Position numbers and translations under genes: made by a program
Assembly: GCF_006539285.1 (NCBI RefSeq)
Contig: NZ_BJMS01000001.1
Span: 1-49,033, forward strand
Reading direction: 5' to 3'
Length of the DNA: 49,033 bases
DNA from: Sporolactobacillus inulinus
GTDB taxonomy: Bacteria; Bacillota; Bacilli; Bacillales; Sporolactobacillaceae
Notes under the pieces: generated by a model
Told to the model about the DNA's origin: nothing
Databases searched by the model: none
What the model saw: the letters and a program-made list of their open reading frames with translations, nothing else
Shown: positions 25,562 to 34,937 of the stretch, one piece after another
Layout of the letters: every line of letters starts with the position of its first letter
Position numbering within the stretch: the stretch's first letter is position 1

Positions 25562-27913
25562 TCACTTAAATTCAACAACAGTGACACCGCTTCCGCCTTC
25601 GCCTTGCGACCCAAGTCGCGCGTTTTTTACGCGTGGATGACGGTCAATTAACTTGGTGACGCCTTTACGCAACGCCCCGGTTCCTTTCCCGTGAATAATC
25701 GAGACGCGTGCATAACCGGCCAGCATGGCTTCGTCAAGGTATTTCTCGACGCGTCGCATTGCATCCTCATAGCGCTCTCCGCGAAGGTCAAGTTCCGGTC
25801 GGACGGTTTGGGTGGCTGTTCGGACATTCACGACCGGTTTCGCTTGTTTCTTCTCCTTGATCCGTTTCAAATCATTTGCTTTCACATTCATTTTCAGAAT
25901 TCCGGCTTGAACCAAATAGTCTTGATCGCTGATTTTGCTGACAATGTAGCCTTCCTGACCGAAGCTGATAATTTTCACCGTATCGCCGGGATGGAAACTA
26001 CGGTCCAACTTCTGTTCCGGTTTCTTGACTTGATCGGAATCCTTTGGCTGCAATGAATCCAGTGCGTGTGCCAGCTTGGTTTTGGCATCAATGAGCTGAT
26101 GTTCCTTTACATTGCCGCTGTGCTGGTAGTTACGCAGTTCCTCAATAATTTCTTCTGCCTCGCGCCGTGCACCGCTTAGTGCTCGTTCTGCCTTTTCGCG
26201 CGCTTTGTTAAGAATTTCTTCCTTTGACCGCTCCAATTCATTGAGCTTTTTGGTCAGATCCGCTTCACGCGCCTCAACTTCGAGCTTCAGCTTGCGTGCC
26301 CGCTCTTCTTCGCGCTCTGCGGTTTTTCGATTTTGCTCGAGTGAGGCAATCATTTTATCGACCTGATTCGTTTCCGTGCTGATTTGAAGCTTCGCGCCAG
26401 CAATGATCTCTGCCGGCAGGCCTAATTTTCGAGAGATTTCAAAAGCATTGCTTCGCCCCGGGACGCCAAGCAGCAATCGATAGGTTGGGCTCAACGTTTC
26501 GACATCGAATTCGACGCTGGCGTTCATCACGCCTTGCCGCTCGTAAGCATAGGCTTTCAACTCACTGTAGTGCGTCGTGCAGACAATCGTTGCCCCTTTA
26601 CCATAAACCGCGTCTAAAATCGACATTGAGAGCGCTGCACCCTCCTGGGGATCGGTTCCCGCACCAAGTTCGTCAAAAAGAACAAGACTGTTGAAGTCTA
26701 CCCGTTTTAAAATCGTAACAATATTGGTCATATGTGAAGAAAAAGTACTGAGGCTCTGCTCAATTGACTGCTCGTCGCCAATATCAGCAAATACTTCACG
26801 GAACACACTAGCTTCTGATCCTTCATCAACCGGAATTTGCAGCCCGGACTGGGCCATGAGCGTCAGCAGTCCTGTTGTTTTCAATGAAACGGTTTTCCCG
26901 CCGGTATTTGGTCCGGTAATGATCAGTGCGTGTGTGTGCTCATCAAATAGAACATCAATCGGAACGACACGTTGGCGATCAATAAGCGGATGGCGCGCTT
27001 TTTTCAACCGAATAATCCCTTGATCGTTCAATTTCGGACGCGTCGCCTTGATTTCGTGCGCATAACCGGCTTTGGCAAAGATAAAATCCAATTGCGCCAG
27101 TGCTTCTATATTCTCAAGCATCACTTCCGCGTACTCGGAGGTTTCCTCAGAGAGCACGCGTAAAATCCGTTCGATTTCATGGCGCTCCTTCGCCCGTGCT
27201 TCACTCAGTTGATTGTTCAAATCAACAATTGCCTGAGGTTCAATAAATAATGTCGCTCCGGAGGCAGATTGGTCATGAACAATACCGCCAAACGAAGCGC
27301 GGTACTGCTGTTTCACCGGAATGACCTGACGATCGTTTCGAATGGTTATCAGTGTTTCTGAAAGCATTTTTCCGCTCGAACGGACGATGTTTTCCAGCTT
27401 TTGTTTCACACGGCTGTCACAGGTACGAATCTGTCCGCGAATATGTCGAAGCGCGGGACTTGCCGAATCCATGACGCCGCCTTGATCATCAATCGCACGA
27501 CGAATCTTTCGTTCTAATTCGCCCGGAGGATCAATCGTTTCCGTGCACTCCTGTAAAATGGGGAGCTCGAGTTCTTGATCCTCAATTAAATTCAAAATAA
27601 ACTTCTTCATCAGACGAGCGCCGCGAATCGTGTCGGCGAGGTCAATTAACTCTCTTGCTTGCAGCAAACCACCGATTTTTGATCGTTTGAGTGCCGGGCG
27701 AACATCGGTAATGCCGCCGAATGGCACGGAACCTTTGAGACGCAAAACGGTTGTCCCTTCATCGGTTGCCTCTTGCATTTTTATGACTTTATCTAAATCT
27801 CCCGATGGTGTGAGCTCATGGATCAGTCCTTTTCCAAGTGATGAGGCCGTATGGTGCATTAACTGTTGTTTAATTTTTTCATACTCGAGAATTCTTAGTG
27901 CGTGTTCGTTCAA
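25562..27913 (-). CDS. mutS2: MutS2 ATPase/endonuclease
   Basis: The 783-residue protein has the MutS clamp and ATPase domains (Walker A TGPNTGGKTVSLK, LFDELGAGTDPQEGAALS, TTHYSELK), a long charged coiled coil (about residues 515-620) and a C-terminal Smr nuclease domain (ELDLRGERYEDAM...IHGKGTGALRKGV). MutS2 proteins suppress homologous recombination and, in B. subtilis, act in rescue of collided ribosomes. The start is TTG 27913, preceded by GGGAG nine bases upstream. The gap to polX is about 50 bp and they are likely co-transcribed. Confidence 0.97.
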   Translation of the reverse strand: MNEHALRILEYEKIKQQLMHHTASSLGKGLIHELTPSGDLDKVIKMQEATDEGTTVLRLKGSVPFGGITDVRPALKRSKIGGLLQARELIDLADTIRGARLMKKFILNLIEDQELELPILQECTETIDPPGELERKIRRAIDDQGGVMDSASPALRHIRGQIRTCDSRVKQKLENIVRSSGKMLSETLITIRNDRQVIPVKQQYRASFGGIVHDQSASGATLFIEPQAIVDLNNQLSEARAKERHEIERILRVLSEETSEYAEVMLENIEALAQLDFIFAKAGYAHEIKATRPKLNDQGIIRLKKARHPLIDRQRVVPIDVLFDEHTHALIITGPNTGGKTVSLKTTGLLTLMAQSGLQIPVDEGSEASVFREVFADIGDEQSIEQSLSTFSSHMTNIVTILKRVDFNSLVLFDELGAGTDPQEGAALSMSILDAVYGKGATIVCTTHYSELKAYAYERQGVMNASVEFDVETLSPTYRLLLGVPGRSNAFEISRKLGLPAEIIAGAKLQISTETNQVDKMIASLEQNRKTAEREEERARKLKLEVEAREADLTKKLNELERSKEEILNKAREKAERALSGARREAEEIIEELRNYQHSGNVKEHQLIDAKTKLAHALDSLQPKDSDQVKKPEQKLDRSFHPGDTVKIISFGQEGYIVSKISDQDYLVQAGILKMNVKANDLKRIKEKKQAKPVVNVRTATQTVRPELDLRGERYEDAMRRVEKYLDEAMLAGYARVSIIHGKGTGALRKGVTKLIDRHPRVKNARLGSQGEGGSGVTVVEFK

Positions 27914-27967
27914 TCATGACATCTCCCTCAACTTGAGGTTGTTTCTTTATCGAGTCTCGTGCAAAAT

Positions 27968-29704
27968 TCATTGATCCGTTGCAACTGTTGTACCGGATTT
28001 TTGCTGCTGTAAAAAGGACTTTAACTGTGCTGCGCTCCATGTGTTCAGCACCGTTTGCGGTCGAATCCCCGCTCGGATAGCCGTGTCAACACCAAGCGTC
28101 ATGTCATTCATCATCTCCATCGAATGACTGTCCGTATCAATGGCAATTTTTACTCCTGCATCCTGGACCTTGCCCAGCCATTTCGCGGATAAGTCCAGTC
28201 GGAATCGGCTAGCATTTAATTCAAGCGCTGTTCCCGTCTCTTTTGCGAGTGCGATTAACCGCTCCACATCAACAGCATAACCGCGCCGTTTGCCAAGCAA
28301 TCTGCCGGTTGGGTGGGCAATCAGACGGACATAGGGATTGCGGCAGGCGTTTTCCATCCGTTTCATGATCTGGCTCTGACTCTGTGAAAAGGAAGAATGA
28401 ATCGAAGCAATAACGAAATCAAGCTGGCAAAGCACATCATCCGGATAATCCAGAGACCCGTCCGGCAAGATATCCATTTCAACGCCTGCGAAGAGCGTGA
28501 AATCATCAAAGCGCGCATTGATTTTCTCAATTTCTTCGCGCTGGCGCAACAGTTGCTCGCTGCTTAGTCCATGAGCAACACGCAGGGAACGCGAATGATC
28601 GGTCAAACAAGCATAGGCATACCCCTTTGCCCGCATCGCTTCAGCCATTTCAGCGATCGTATGCGCCCCATCACTCCAAGTCGAGTGCATATGCAGATCG
28701 CCTTTAATCTCAGACAAGTGAATCAGAGGTAGCGGCCCTTTCTGCGCCCAATCCAATTCATCTTTACCCTCGCGTGCTTGCGGCGGAATGAAGCTGCAGC
28801 CAAAGTCGCGATAAATCGCGGACTCCGTTGTGAATGTGCGTACTGAACCGTCCTCGCATTCAATCCCATATTCGCTGATTTTTTCATTGCGCTCCTTCGC
28901 TAGACGGCGAAGCAGAACATTGTGTTCCTTTGACCCGGTAAAATGAAGCAGCATCGAAGCATACGTTTGTTTCGTTGCATAGCGAAAATCGACCGATACG
29001 TGATTCGGATCATCTAAGATGACGGTCATCTTCGCTTCGCCTTTGCCGACCACCTCATGTATCGGCAATTCTTTCAACAATTGCTCCGAGACGAACTCAG
29101 GATCATCGGTTTCAATAACGAAATCCAAATCCTTCATCTTTTCCTTCGTGCGTCTCAAACTGCCTGCCTTTGAAAAGCGAGCGACAGCCTTAATGGATTG
29201 AAGAATCTGTGCCAATTGTTCCGACACGTCGAGCATGTAAGGGAGTGCAAGTTGTGCCGGACGCTTTTGTTCATTTAAGGATTGAAGGATACGTTCCTCA
29301 CTTTTCTCTCCGAAACCGGACAGTGCACGCACCTTCTTTTGTTCACAGGCGGCTCTCAAGCTGTTCCGATCGACTACGCCCAGTTCTCGATACAATTTGC
29401 CGATCTTTTTCCCGCCAAGCCCGGGTAAACGCAGCAAATCAAGCAGCCCGCTCGGAATCTCTTTTTCGAGTGCCTGCAGCACCAATGATCTGCCGCTCTT
29501 CATCAGTTCATCAATCACCATTGCCGTTGATTTGCCGATACCCTTGAGCTTGCTGACATCCTCAATTTCATCCATCGACCGCGGATCATTCTCAAGCGCA
29601 AGTCCGGCACGATGATAAGCGGCAACTTTGAACGTATTCTCACCCTTAATTTCCAAATATAATGCAATCGTATCTAAGTGTTTGATAATTTGTTTTTTAT
29701 CCAC
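27968..29704 (-). CDS. polX: DNA polymerase/3'-5' exonuclease PolX
   Basis: GTG 29704 follows AAGGGTGA by five bases and aligns with the usual PolX N-terminus (VDKKQIIKHLDTIALYLEIKGEN); the longer frame to 29749 lacks a ribosome binding site. The 578-residue protein has helix-hairpin-helix motifs (LKGIGKST, LPGLGGKKIGKLY, LSGFGEKSE), the family X nucleotidyltransferase domain with its acidic pair in MKDLDFVIETDD, and a C-terminal PHP domain (GDLHMHSTWSDG...DHSRS...IAIDTDSH) carrying the Mn-dependent exonuclease. It fills small gaps in base-excision repair. Confidence 0.95.
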   Translation of the reverse strand: MDKKQIIKHLDTIALYLEIKGENTFKVAAYHRAGLALENDPRSMDEIEDVSKLKGIGKSTAMVIDELMKSGRSLVLQALEKEIPSGLLDLLRLPGLGGKKIGKLYRELGVVDRNSLRAACEQKKVRALSGFGEKSEERILQSLNEQKRPAQLALPYMLDVSEQLAQILQSIKAVARFSKAGSLRRTKEKMKDLDFVIETDDPEFVSEQLLKELPIHEVVGKGEAKMTVILDDPNHVSVDFRYATKQTYASMLLHFTGSKEHNVLLRRLAKERNEKISEYGIECEDGSVRTFTTESAIYRDFGCSFIPPQAREGKDELDWAQKGPLPLIHLSEIKGDLHMHSTWSDGAHTIAEMAEAMRAKGYAYACLTDHSRSLRVAHGLSSEQLLRQREEIEKINARFDDFTLFAGVEMDILPDGSLDYPDDVLCQLDFVIASIHSSFSQSQSQIMKRMENACRNPYVRLIAHPTGRLLGKRRGYAVDVERLIALAKETGTALELNASRFRLDLSAKWLGKVQDAGVKIAIDTDSHSMEMMNDMTLGVDTAIRAGIRPQTVLNTWSAAQLKSFLQQQKSGTTVATDQ

Positions 29705-29782
29705 AATCGTCACCCTTGAGTGCTCATTATTCGCAGCGTCTCGAAACACTGCCGGTTAAAAACTGCATGCGCTCCATCATGG

Positions 29783-30364
29783 TCAGCCGATTAGTCCGGC
29801 AAAAGCAACCCACATTTCTTTCAACAGGTTGGAAAAGTACGGCGTGTGGGCGATCATCGACTGAGCAAGCGAGGATTTATCAATTGCTGATTGAATCTCG
29901 CTGACAGGCGTTAATGAACCCGCATAAAGTAAAAAGAACAAGATCAAATAAATCTCTGCAAACCCAAGAATCGCTCCGCCCAAATGATTGACTGAGCGTA
30001 AGATTGGCAATTCAGCCAAAAAGTTGAGCGTCGAGCCGAGAATATTCAAGATTATTTTGGTTGCAATAAATAGGATTACAAATGCGATCGCGCGATAATA
30101 TGCGGTCTGCAGGTCCATCGTCCCGAGAAATTGAAACATTCCGCTTTCTGATGCGGAGGTCGGAAACGGAATCCAAAATTTCAATGTACCCGCCAATGGT
30201 TTAAAGTACATAAACGCGACAATATAGGCGATGATAAAGCTCGCCAGATGCACGAGCTGTAAAATTAAGCCGCGCCGAAAACCATTAAAAAGGCCTGAGG
30301 CGAGTAGAATAATTAAAATGAGCGTGAGAAGCATAAGGTCTATCCCAACTTTCTTTTTTTGCAT
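29783..30364 (-). CDS. yshB: CvpA-family membrane protein (YshB-like)
   Basis: The 193-residue protein has four hydrophobic segments and the CvpA/colicin V production family pattern: a first helix ending in GLFNGFRRGLILQLVHLASF and NHLGGAILGFAEIYLILFFLL. Function in Bacilli is unknown. The start is not certain: ATG 30364 or 30367 has only CGGA upstream, while ATG 30334 is preceded by GGGATAG and would give 183 residues, closer to other YshB proteins. It lies 5' of polX, as in B. subtilis, but rnhC and zapA, which normally precede it there, are absent. Confidence 0.85.
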   Translation of the reverse strand: MQKKKVGIDLMLLTLILIILLASGLFNGFRRGLILQLVHLASFIIAYIVAFMYFKPLAGTLKFWIPFPTSASESGMFQFLGTMDLQTAYYRAIAFVILFIATKIILNILGSTLNFLAELPILRSVNHLGGAILGFAEIYLILFFLLYAGSLTPVSEIQSAIDKSSLAQSMIAHTPYFSNLLKEMWVAFAGLIG

Positions 30365-30491
30365 CATTCCGAGCTGTTCACAATCATTCTTAAAACTTAG
30401 CGATTAAAGCCGCTTTTTGTCTTTATCATATCAGAAACGCAAGCGATTGAAAAATAACTTCCATGCATGAGCTAATTCCTGTGTACGCTCC

Positions 30492-30604
30492 GATTGCTCG
30501 CATCAACAGGGCGCGACCGCGGGCGCATCGGGATCCTCCTCAGACGGGCAGGAATCTGCGGGGTCTCGCTGGCACGTATCAACAAGGCGCGATCCCGCAG
30601 GCGC
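30492..30604. repeat. Copy C of the GC-rich dispersed repeat
   Basis: Contains CATCAACAGGGCGCGACCGC (30501-30520), CCTCCTCAG, CTGCGGGGTCTCG and a second TATCAACAAGGCGCGATC (30577-30595) followed by CCGCAGGCG. Same order of blocks as copy B; the first block is identical to copy D at 19 of 20 positions. Open frames here (for example + strand 30463-30696) are composed of the repeat and have no ribosome binding site. Confidence 0.7.
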
Positions 30605-30697
30605 CAAGGCATCTAAATGAGGGGTTCTTGGACATTTTTGAGCGAATAAAAAACGAACTTCCTTCTGTTTCATTAAGCATTCTGCTCCGAAATTAAA

Positions 30698-30890
30698 AAT
30701 AAGCGGAGAATTTTCGGTTATCTGAAGAATGGTACGCGTTTCGGGGGTAATAAGGGGAGGTTTTCCGTTTATTCAAAGCAAAATCCCCCATTTTCACGTT
30801 TTTCACGTTGATAAGCGGAAGCTCTCCGTCTATTTAAGCTTCTTTTTATTCTATTTTCTAATTAAGGGGAATTTTTCCGTCTATTTATCG
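30698..30890. repeat. Four-unit palindromic repeat array
   Basis: Four related units start near 30699, 30750, 30810 and 30860 (spacing 51, 60 and 50 bp). The consensus is roughly ATAAGSGGAANNTTTCCG followed by TYTATTTAAG, in which CGGAA/TTCCG arms make each unit an inverted repeat. Spacers between units are unrelated. It sits in the 730-bp gap between pheT and yshB beside repeat copy C. It is not a CRISPR: units are imperfect and self-complementary and spacers are too variable. Confidence 0.65.
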
Positions 30891-31044
30891 GATTGGGTGC
30901 TTAACCTGATCCACCAACCGATAAGTGCTGAGCCTCTTGCCAGATGCGCAAACTTTTGTACGTGAATACGCAGTACTATTGCTGTATTTTCATTCAAGCG
31001 GTGTCCCGCGCCCCTCAAGCGGGTCATGAATGTTTCTTTACCCG

Positions 31045-31088
31045 TAAAAAAAAGACCAATGCGATTTGCTCACATTGATCTTTTCGTC
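31045..31088 (-). terminator. Terminator after pheT
   Basis: On the - strand AAAGATCAATG pairs with CATTGGTCTTT around GTGAGCAAATCG-type loop sequence, followed by an extended T run. It lies directly beyond the pheT stop. Confidence 0.85.
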
Positions 31089-31096
31089 ATTCTGAT

Positions 31097-33514
31097 TTAT
31101 CCGCGCAGTTCTGCTCCAAATTCATCAGCGCAGGCTTTGATAATCTTTTCATGCACTGCGTTTACTTCATCATCGGTTAACGTGCGTTCCGGGTCCTGGT
31201 AGACAAGCGAGAAGGCGAGTGATTTCTCGTCGTCTGCGACGTGAGGGCCTTCATAGACATCAAAGAGCCGGAGCGAATGAAGCAGCGGCGCGCCATTTTT
31301 GCGAATGACACGGTCAAGATCGGAAGCTGCTGTTTTCCGCTTTACAACGAGTGCAATGTCGCGCGTTGTCGAAGGAAAACGCGGCAGCCCTTGATAGGTG
31401 ATGCCCGGTTCGCCATGACGGATCAACGCGTCAAGGGCCACTTCAAAAACGAACGTTTTATTCAGATCGTTATCCTTCTCAACTCCTGGATGAAGGGCGC
31501 CGACATAACCGATAACGTCTCCATTTCTAAGGATATCAGCGGTTTGTCCAGGATGCATGCCCGAACGATTCGATGGTCGATAAGAAACCTGGCTGCTCAC
31601 ACCAAGTGCGTCAAATAGCGTTTCAACAATTCCCTTTACAGAGAAGAAATCAACAGCGTTTGCTTCGCCTTCCCAAGTTCGCTCATTGCGTTGTCCGGTA
31701 ATTATTCCCGCCAAATGTTCTTCCTCCGCAGGTCGTGCTTCGCCGGCAACAGGCAAAAATACCTTTCCAATTTCATAAAACTTTACATTGGGCATTTGCC
31801 GATTGAGATGGTAGTGCACCACATTTATCAGTTGCGGGATCATGCTCTGACGCAAAGCCGCGTGCTCTTCGCTCATCGGCCAAATGACTTGCGTTGGCGC
31901 TGCCTCTTGATTGCGAACCGCATAAGATGCTGCGCTTTCCTTTGTCGTTAACGAATAGGTGTAGACCTGACTGAGCCCTGTTCCTTCCATCAGGACCTCG
32001 ACCCTGCGACGTGCTTTCTGATACGGAGTCAGGGCCGCATGTGCCGATGTGCCTTCAGGCAATGTCGCTTTAATGTGATTGTACCCGTAAACACGGCCGA
32101 CTTCTTCAACGAGATCTTCTGGAATGGTTACATCAAAGCGCCGAGCCGGAACGGATACATGCATGGCGCAGCCCTCGGTTTCAACGGAAAAATGCAACCG
32201 TTTCAATGTACCGGTGATCTCTTCAAGCGTCAGTTCTGCACCAAGCACTTGATTGATCTTTTGCCACGGCATCGTAATCGCGCGATCTGGAACCGTTCGT
32301 TCGCCGGCATCGACAACCCCGCGCAGAACCGTCGCGTCAGCAAACTTAGCCAGCAATTCTGCTGCACGATCGGCTGCGGAAACAACGCGATTGCGGTCAA
32401 TTCCTTTTTCATAGCGGCTGCTGGCATCAGAGCGCAGCTGCAGCTTTGCAGCGGTTCTGCGAATTGAAATCGAATCGAATACAGCTGCCTCAAGCAAAAC
32501 ATTCTTTGTTGCTGCAGATACTTCCGTATTTTCGCCGCCCATGACACCGGCGACCGCCACACCTTTCTCCCCGTTCGTGATCAGAAGATCTTCGTTCGTT
32601 AGCTTGCGCAGTTGCCCATCCAATGTCGTGATCTCTTCGTTTTCTCCCGCATTACGAACCAATACGCGTTTCGATCCGAATTGATCATAGTCAAATGTGT
32701 GGAGCGGCTGCCCGTATTCCAGCATGACATAGTTTGAGATATCAACGACGTTATTGATTGGACGAACACCGGCAGCGATCAGACGAAGCTGCATCCAACG
32801 CGGTGAAGGCTTCACGTTAATTCCGGTCAGCAGGCGTGCGCCGTAATAAGGAACTTTTTTTGGATCGGCAATCACGACCTGAATGTTCTCGCTTGCCCGT
32901 TGATCCGCTTCTTCAACTTGCGGTTTGGTTAAGTGAATCGGACGGTCAAGAATCGCGCTGACTTCATAGGCGACACCGATCATATTCATGCAATGTGCAC
33001 TGTTCACTAAAATATCTAATTCTAGAAGCGCGTCGTCCAAGTTTAAGAAAGGAAGCGCATCCGTTCCAACCGGTACTTCGTCATCAAAGACGTAGATCCC
33101 GTCTGCGTATTCCTTTGGTACATAATTATGATCAAAACCCAGTTCATCTAGTGAACAGATCATTCCGTTTGACACTTCACCGCGCAATTTCGCCCGTTTG
33201 ATTTTAACATTGCCGGCAATTCTTGCGCCGACCGTTGCAACCGGTACTTTTTGACCGGCAGCAACATTTGGCGCGCCGCACACGATTTGCACCGTTTCAC
33301 TGCCAAGGTTCACTTGGCATAGATTCAGTTTTTCTGCTTCCGGATGCTGCGTGCATGACTCAACTTTACCGACAACAATTCCTTTTAATCCTTCGCCGGG
33401 ATAATTGAGATGTTCCACCTCAATTCCAGCGTTGGTAATTTTATTTGCTAAATCTTCCGGTGTAATACCGTCTAAGTCAACGTAGTCCTGAAGCCAATTA
33501 TAAGAAACCAGCAT
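31097..33514 (-). CDS. pheT: Phenylalanine-tRNA ligase beta subunit
   Basis: The 805-residue protein has the full bacterial PheT layout: tRNA-binding EMAP-like domain near residues 40-150 (GLKGIVVGKVESCTQHPEAEKLNLC), B3/B4 editing domain, B5 domain (RRFDVTIPEDLVEEVGRVYGYN), a catalytic-like core and the C-terminal ferredoxin-fold anticodon-binding domain (RFPSTTRDIALVV). With PheS it charges tRNA-Phe as an alpha2beta2 enzyme. AAGGGGGG lies upstream of ATG 33514. It follows pheS by 16 nt. Confidence 0.98.
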   Translation of the reverse strand: MLVSYNWLQDYVDLDGITPEDLANKITNAGIEVEHLNYPGEGLKGIVVGKVESCTQHPEAEKLNLCQVNLGSETVQIVCGAPNVAAGQKVPVATVGARIAGNVKIKRAKLRGEVSNGMICSLDELGFDHNYVPKEYADGIYVFDDEVPVGTDALPFLNLDDALLELDILVNSAHCMNMIGVAYEVSAILDRPIHLTKPQVEEADQRASENIQVVIADPKKVPYYGARLLTGINVKPSPRWMQLRLIAAGVRPINNVVDISNYVMLEYGQPLHTFDYDQFGSKRVLVRNAGENEEITTLDGQLRKLTNEDLLITNGEKGVAVAGVMGGENTEVSAATKNVLLEAAVFDSISIRRTAAKLQLRSDASSRYEKGIDRNRVVSAADRAAELLAKFADATVLRGVVDAGERTVPDRAITMPWQKINQVLGAELTLEEITGTLKRLHFSVETEGCAMHVSVPARRFDVTIPEDLVEEVGRVYGYNHIKATLPEGTSAHAALTPYQKARRRVEVLMEGTGLSQVYTYSLTTKESAASYAVRNQEAAPTQVIWPMSEEHAALRQSMIPQLINVVHYHLNRQMPNVKFYEIGKVFLPVAGEARPAEEEHLAGIITGQRNERTWEGEANAVDFFSVKGIVETLFDALGVSSQVSYRPSNRSGMHPGQTADILRNGDVIGYVGALHPGVEKDNDLNKTFVFEVALDALIRHGEPGITYQGLPRFPSTTRDIALVVKRKTAASDLDRVIRKNGAPLLHSLRLFDVYEGPHVADDEKSLAFSLVYQDPERTLTDDEVNAVHEKIIKACADEFGAELRG

Positions 33515-33530
33515 GGTTTAAATTCCCCCC

Positions 33531-34568
33531 TTAAGCCCGATAAAATTGTTTTAAGAAGCGAATATCGTCGGTGTAGAAATGGCGAATGTCTTCAATTCCG
33601 TACTTCAGCATCGCAATCCGTTCCGGCCCCATGCCGAATGCAAAACCTGTGTACTCACCCGGATCAAAACCAGACATCCGAAGGACATTCGGGTGTACCA
33701 TTCCGGCACCGAGAATTTCAATCCAGCCGGTTCCCTTGCAGACGTTGCATCCATGGCCGCCGCACCTGAAACAGGAAATATCCATTTCCACCGATGGTTC
33801 GGTGAATGGGAAGAAGCTTGGACGCAGACGGATTTCACGATCTGCACCGAACATATGCTTGGCGAATACCGTCAGAATTCCCTTCAGATCGCTTAACCGA
33901 ACCTTGTGATCCACATAAAGCCCTTCGATTTGCATAAACTGATGGGAGTGCGTTGCATCGTCATTATCGCGGCGGTAGACCTTGCCCGGACAAATAACTT
34001 TCACCGGGCCAACCCCTTTATGCTTCTCAAGCGTACGTGCTTGAACCGGTGACGTATGGGTACGCATCAGAATGTCATCCGTAATATAGAAGGAATCCTG
34101 CATATCGCGAGCCGGATGATCCTTTGGTAAATTCAGCGCTTCAAAATTGTAGTAGTCTTGCTCGACTTCAGGTCCCTCTTCAATCGAGAAGCCTAAACCG
34201 ATAAATAAATCTTCCACTTCGCGAATGATTGATGCGAGCAAATGATGGCTTCCCGGTGCTGTTTTTCTTCCCGGCAACGTGACATCAATTTTCTCCGATT
34301 CGAGCTTCATTTCAAGCTGTCTGGCTTCCAAATCGGCCCTCTTTTCTTCAATCCTCGCAGTGATCAATTGACGAACCTCGTTGGCAAGCTGCCCGACAAC
34401 CGGCCGTTCTTCCTTGGAAAGCTTGCCCATGCCCTTCAAAATTTCCGTAATCGGTCCTTTTTTGCCGAGAAAACGGACATGCGCTTCTTGAAGTGCCTTC
34501 AACTCATCCGCTGAGTCAATGGTGCTCAGTGCCTGCTGACGCAGCTCAAGCAATTTCTCTTTTAACAT
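33531..34568 (-). CDS. pheS: Phenylalanine-tRNA ligase alpha subunit
   Basis: The 345-residue protein has an N-terminal coiled coil (residues 1-85) and a class II synthetase core: motif 2 around [14 protein letters not shown] and HQMQ-like [14 protein letters not shown], motif 3 region [17 protein letters not shown] and [14 protein letters not shown]. It forms the catalytic subunit of the tetrameric enzyme. Transcription begins about 340 bp upstream and passes a T-box leader, so uncharged tRNA-Phe controls read-through into pheST. Confidence 0.98.
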   Translation of the reverse strand: MLKEKLLELRQQALSTIDSADELKALQEAHVRFLGKKGPITEILKGMGKLSKEERPVVGQLANEVRQLITARIEEKRADLEARQLEMKLESEKIDVTLPGRKTAPGSHHLLASIIREVEDLFIGLGFSIEEGPEVEQDYYNFEALNLPKDHPARDMQDSFYITDDILMRTHTSPVQARTLEKHKGVGPVKVICPGKVYRRDNDDATHSHQFMQIEGLYVDHKVRLSDLKGILTVFAKHMFGADREIRLRPSFFPFTEPSVEMDISCFRCGGHGCNVCKGTGWIEILGAGMVHPNVLRMSGFDPGEYTGFAFGMGPERIAMLKYGIEDIRHFYTDDIRFLKQFYRA

Positions 34569-34599
34569 CTGTCTTCATCCCTTTGCACTTTTTTTCTGA

Positions 34600-34900
34600 A
34601 ACCAAAAAAGCTCCGCCCCTGAAAGGGACGAAGCGTCGCGGTACCACCCTCGTTGACAGTCTCTGATTGACTGCCCACTTAAAACGTTTAACGGCGCGTG
34701 CCGGCGCATTCTAGACCGGCATGTCTACCGGTGTTCAAACGGCAACTCAGGAGTGAATTCATTCGATCCGGCGCATAAGCAGGCTTCCAGTCGACGACCT
34801 GCTCTCCCTGAATGGTGAATATCGAAGTACTGCTCTCCATCATCGTTTTTCCATTTATATCGGTTCATTTCATGAAACATGAATCCGATCGTTCACTTGT
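34600..34900 (-). promoter_or_regulatory. T-box leader (tRNA-Phe responsive) of pheST
   Basis: The - strand contains the T-box sequence AGGGTGGTACCGCG (34637-34650), followed by a terminator stem GCTTCGTCCC / GGGGCGGAGC (34610-34634) and T run. In stem I the specifier loop reads AGTACTTCGATA, giving a UUC (Phe) codon at 34824-34826, which agrees with the gene controlled. Uncharged tRNA-Phe should stabilise the antiterminator. Confidence 0.95.
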
Positions 34901-34908
34901 GTATTCCT

Positions 34909-34937
34909 AGTATAGGCAATTCAAGCCGCTTATGCAA
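34909..34937 (-). promoter_or_regulatory. SigA promoter of the pheST T-box transcript
   Basis: On the - strand TTGCAT (34932-34937) and TATACT (34909-34914) are spaced by 17 nt. The -35 box overlaps the last codons of the upstream methyltransferase gene, whose stop is at 34930-34932. Confidence 0.75.

Noticed and set aside
30463-30696. 77-codon + strand ORF
   Set aside because: Consists of dispersed repeat copy C, has no ribosome binding site and no family resemblance.
30698-30890. CRISPR-like array of regularly spaced repeats
   Set aside because: Only four imperfect, self-complementary units; spacers vary in length and no cas genes are in the window.
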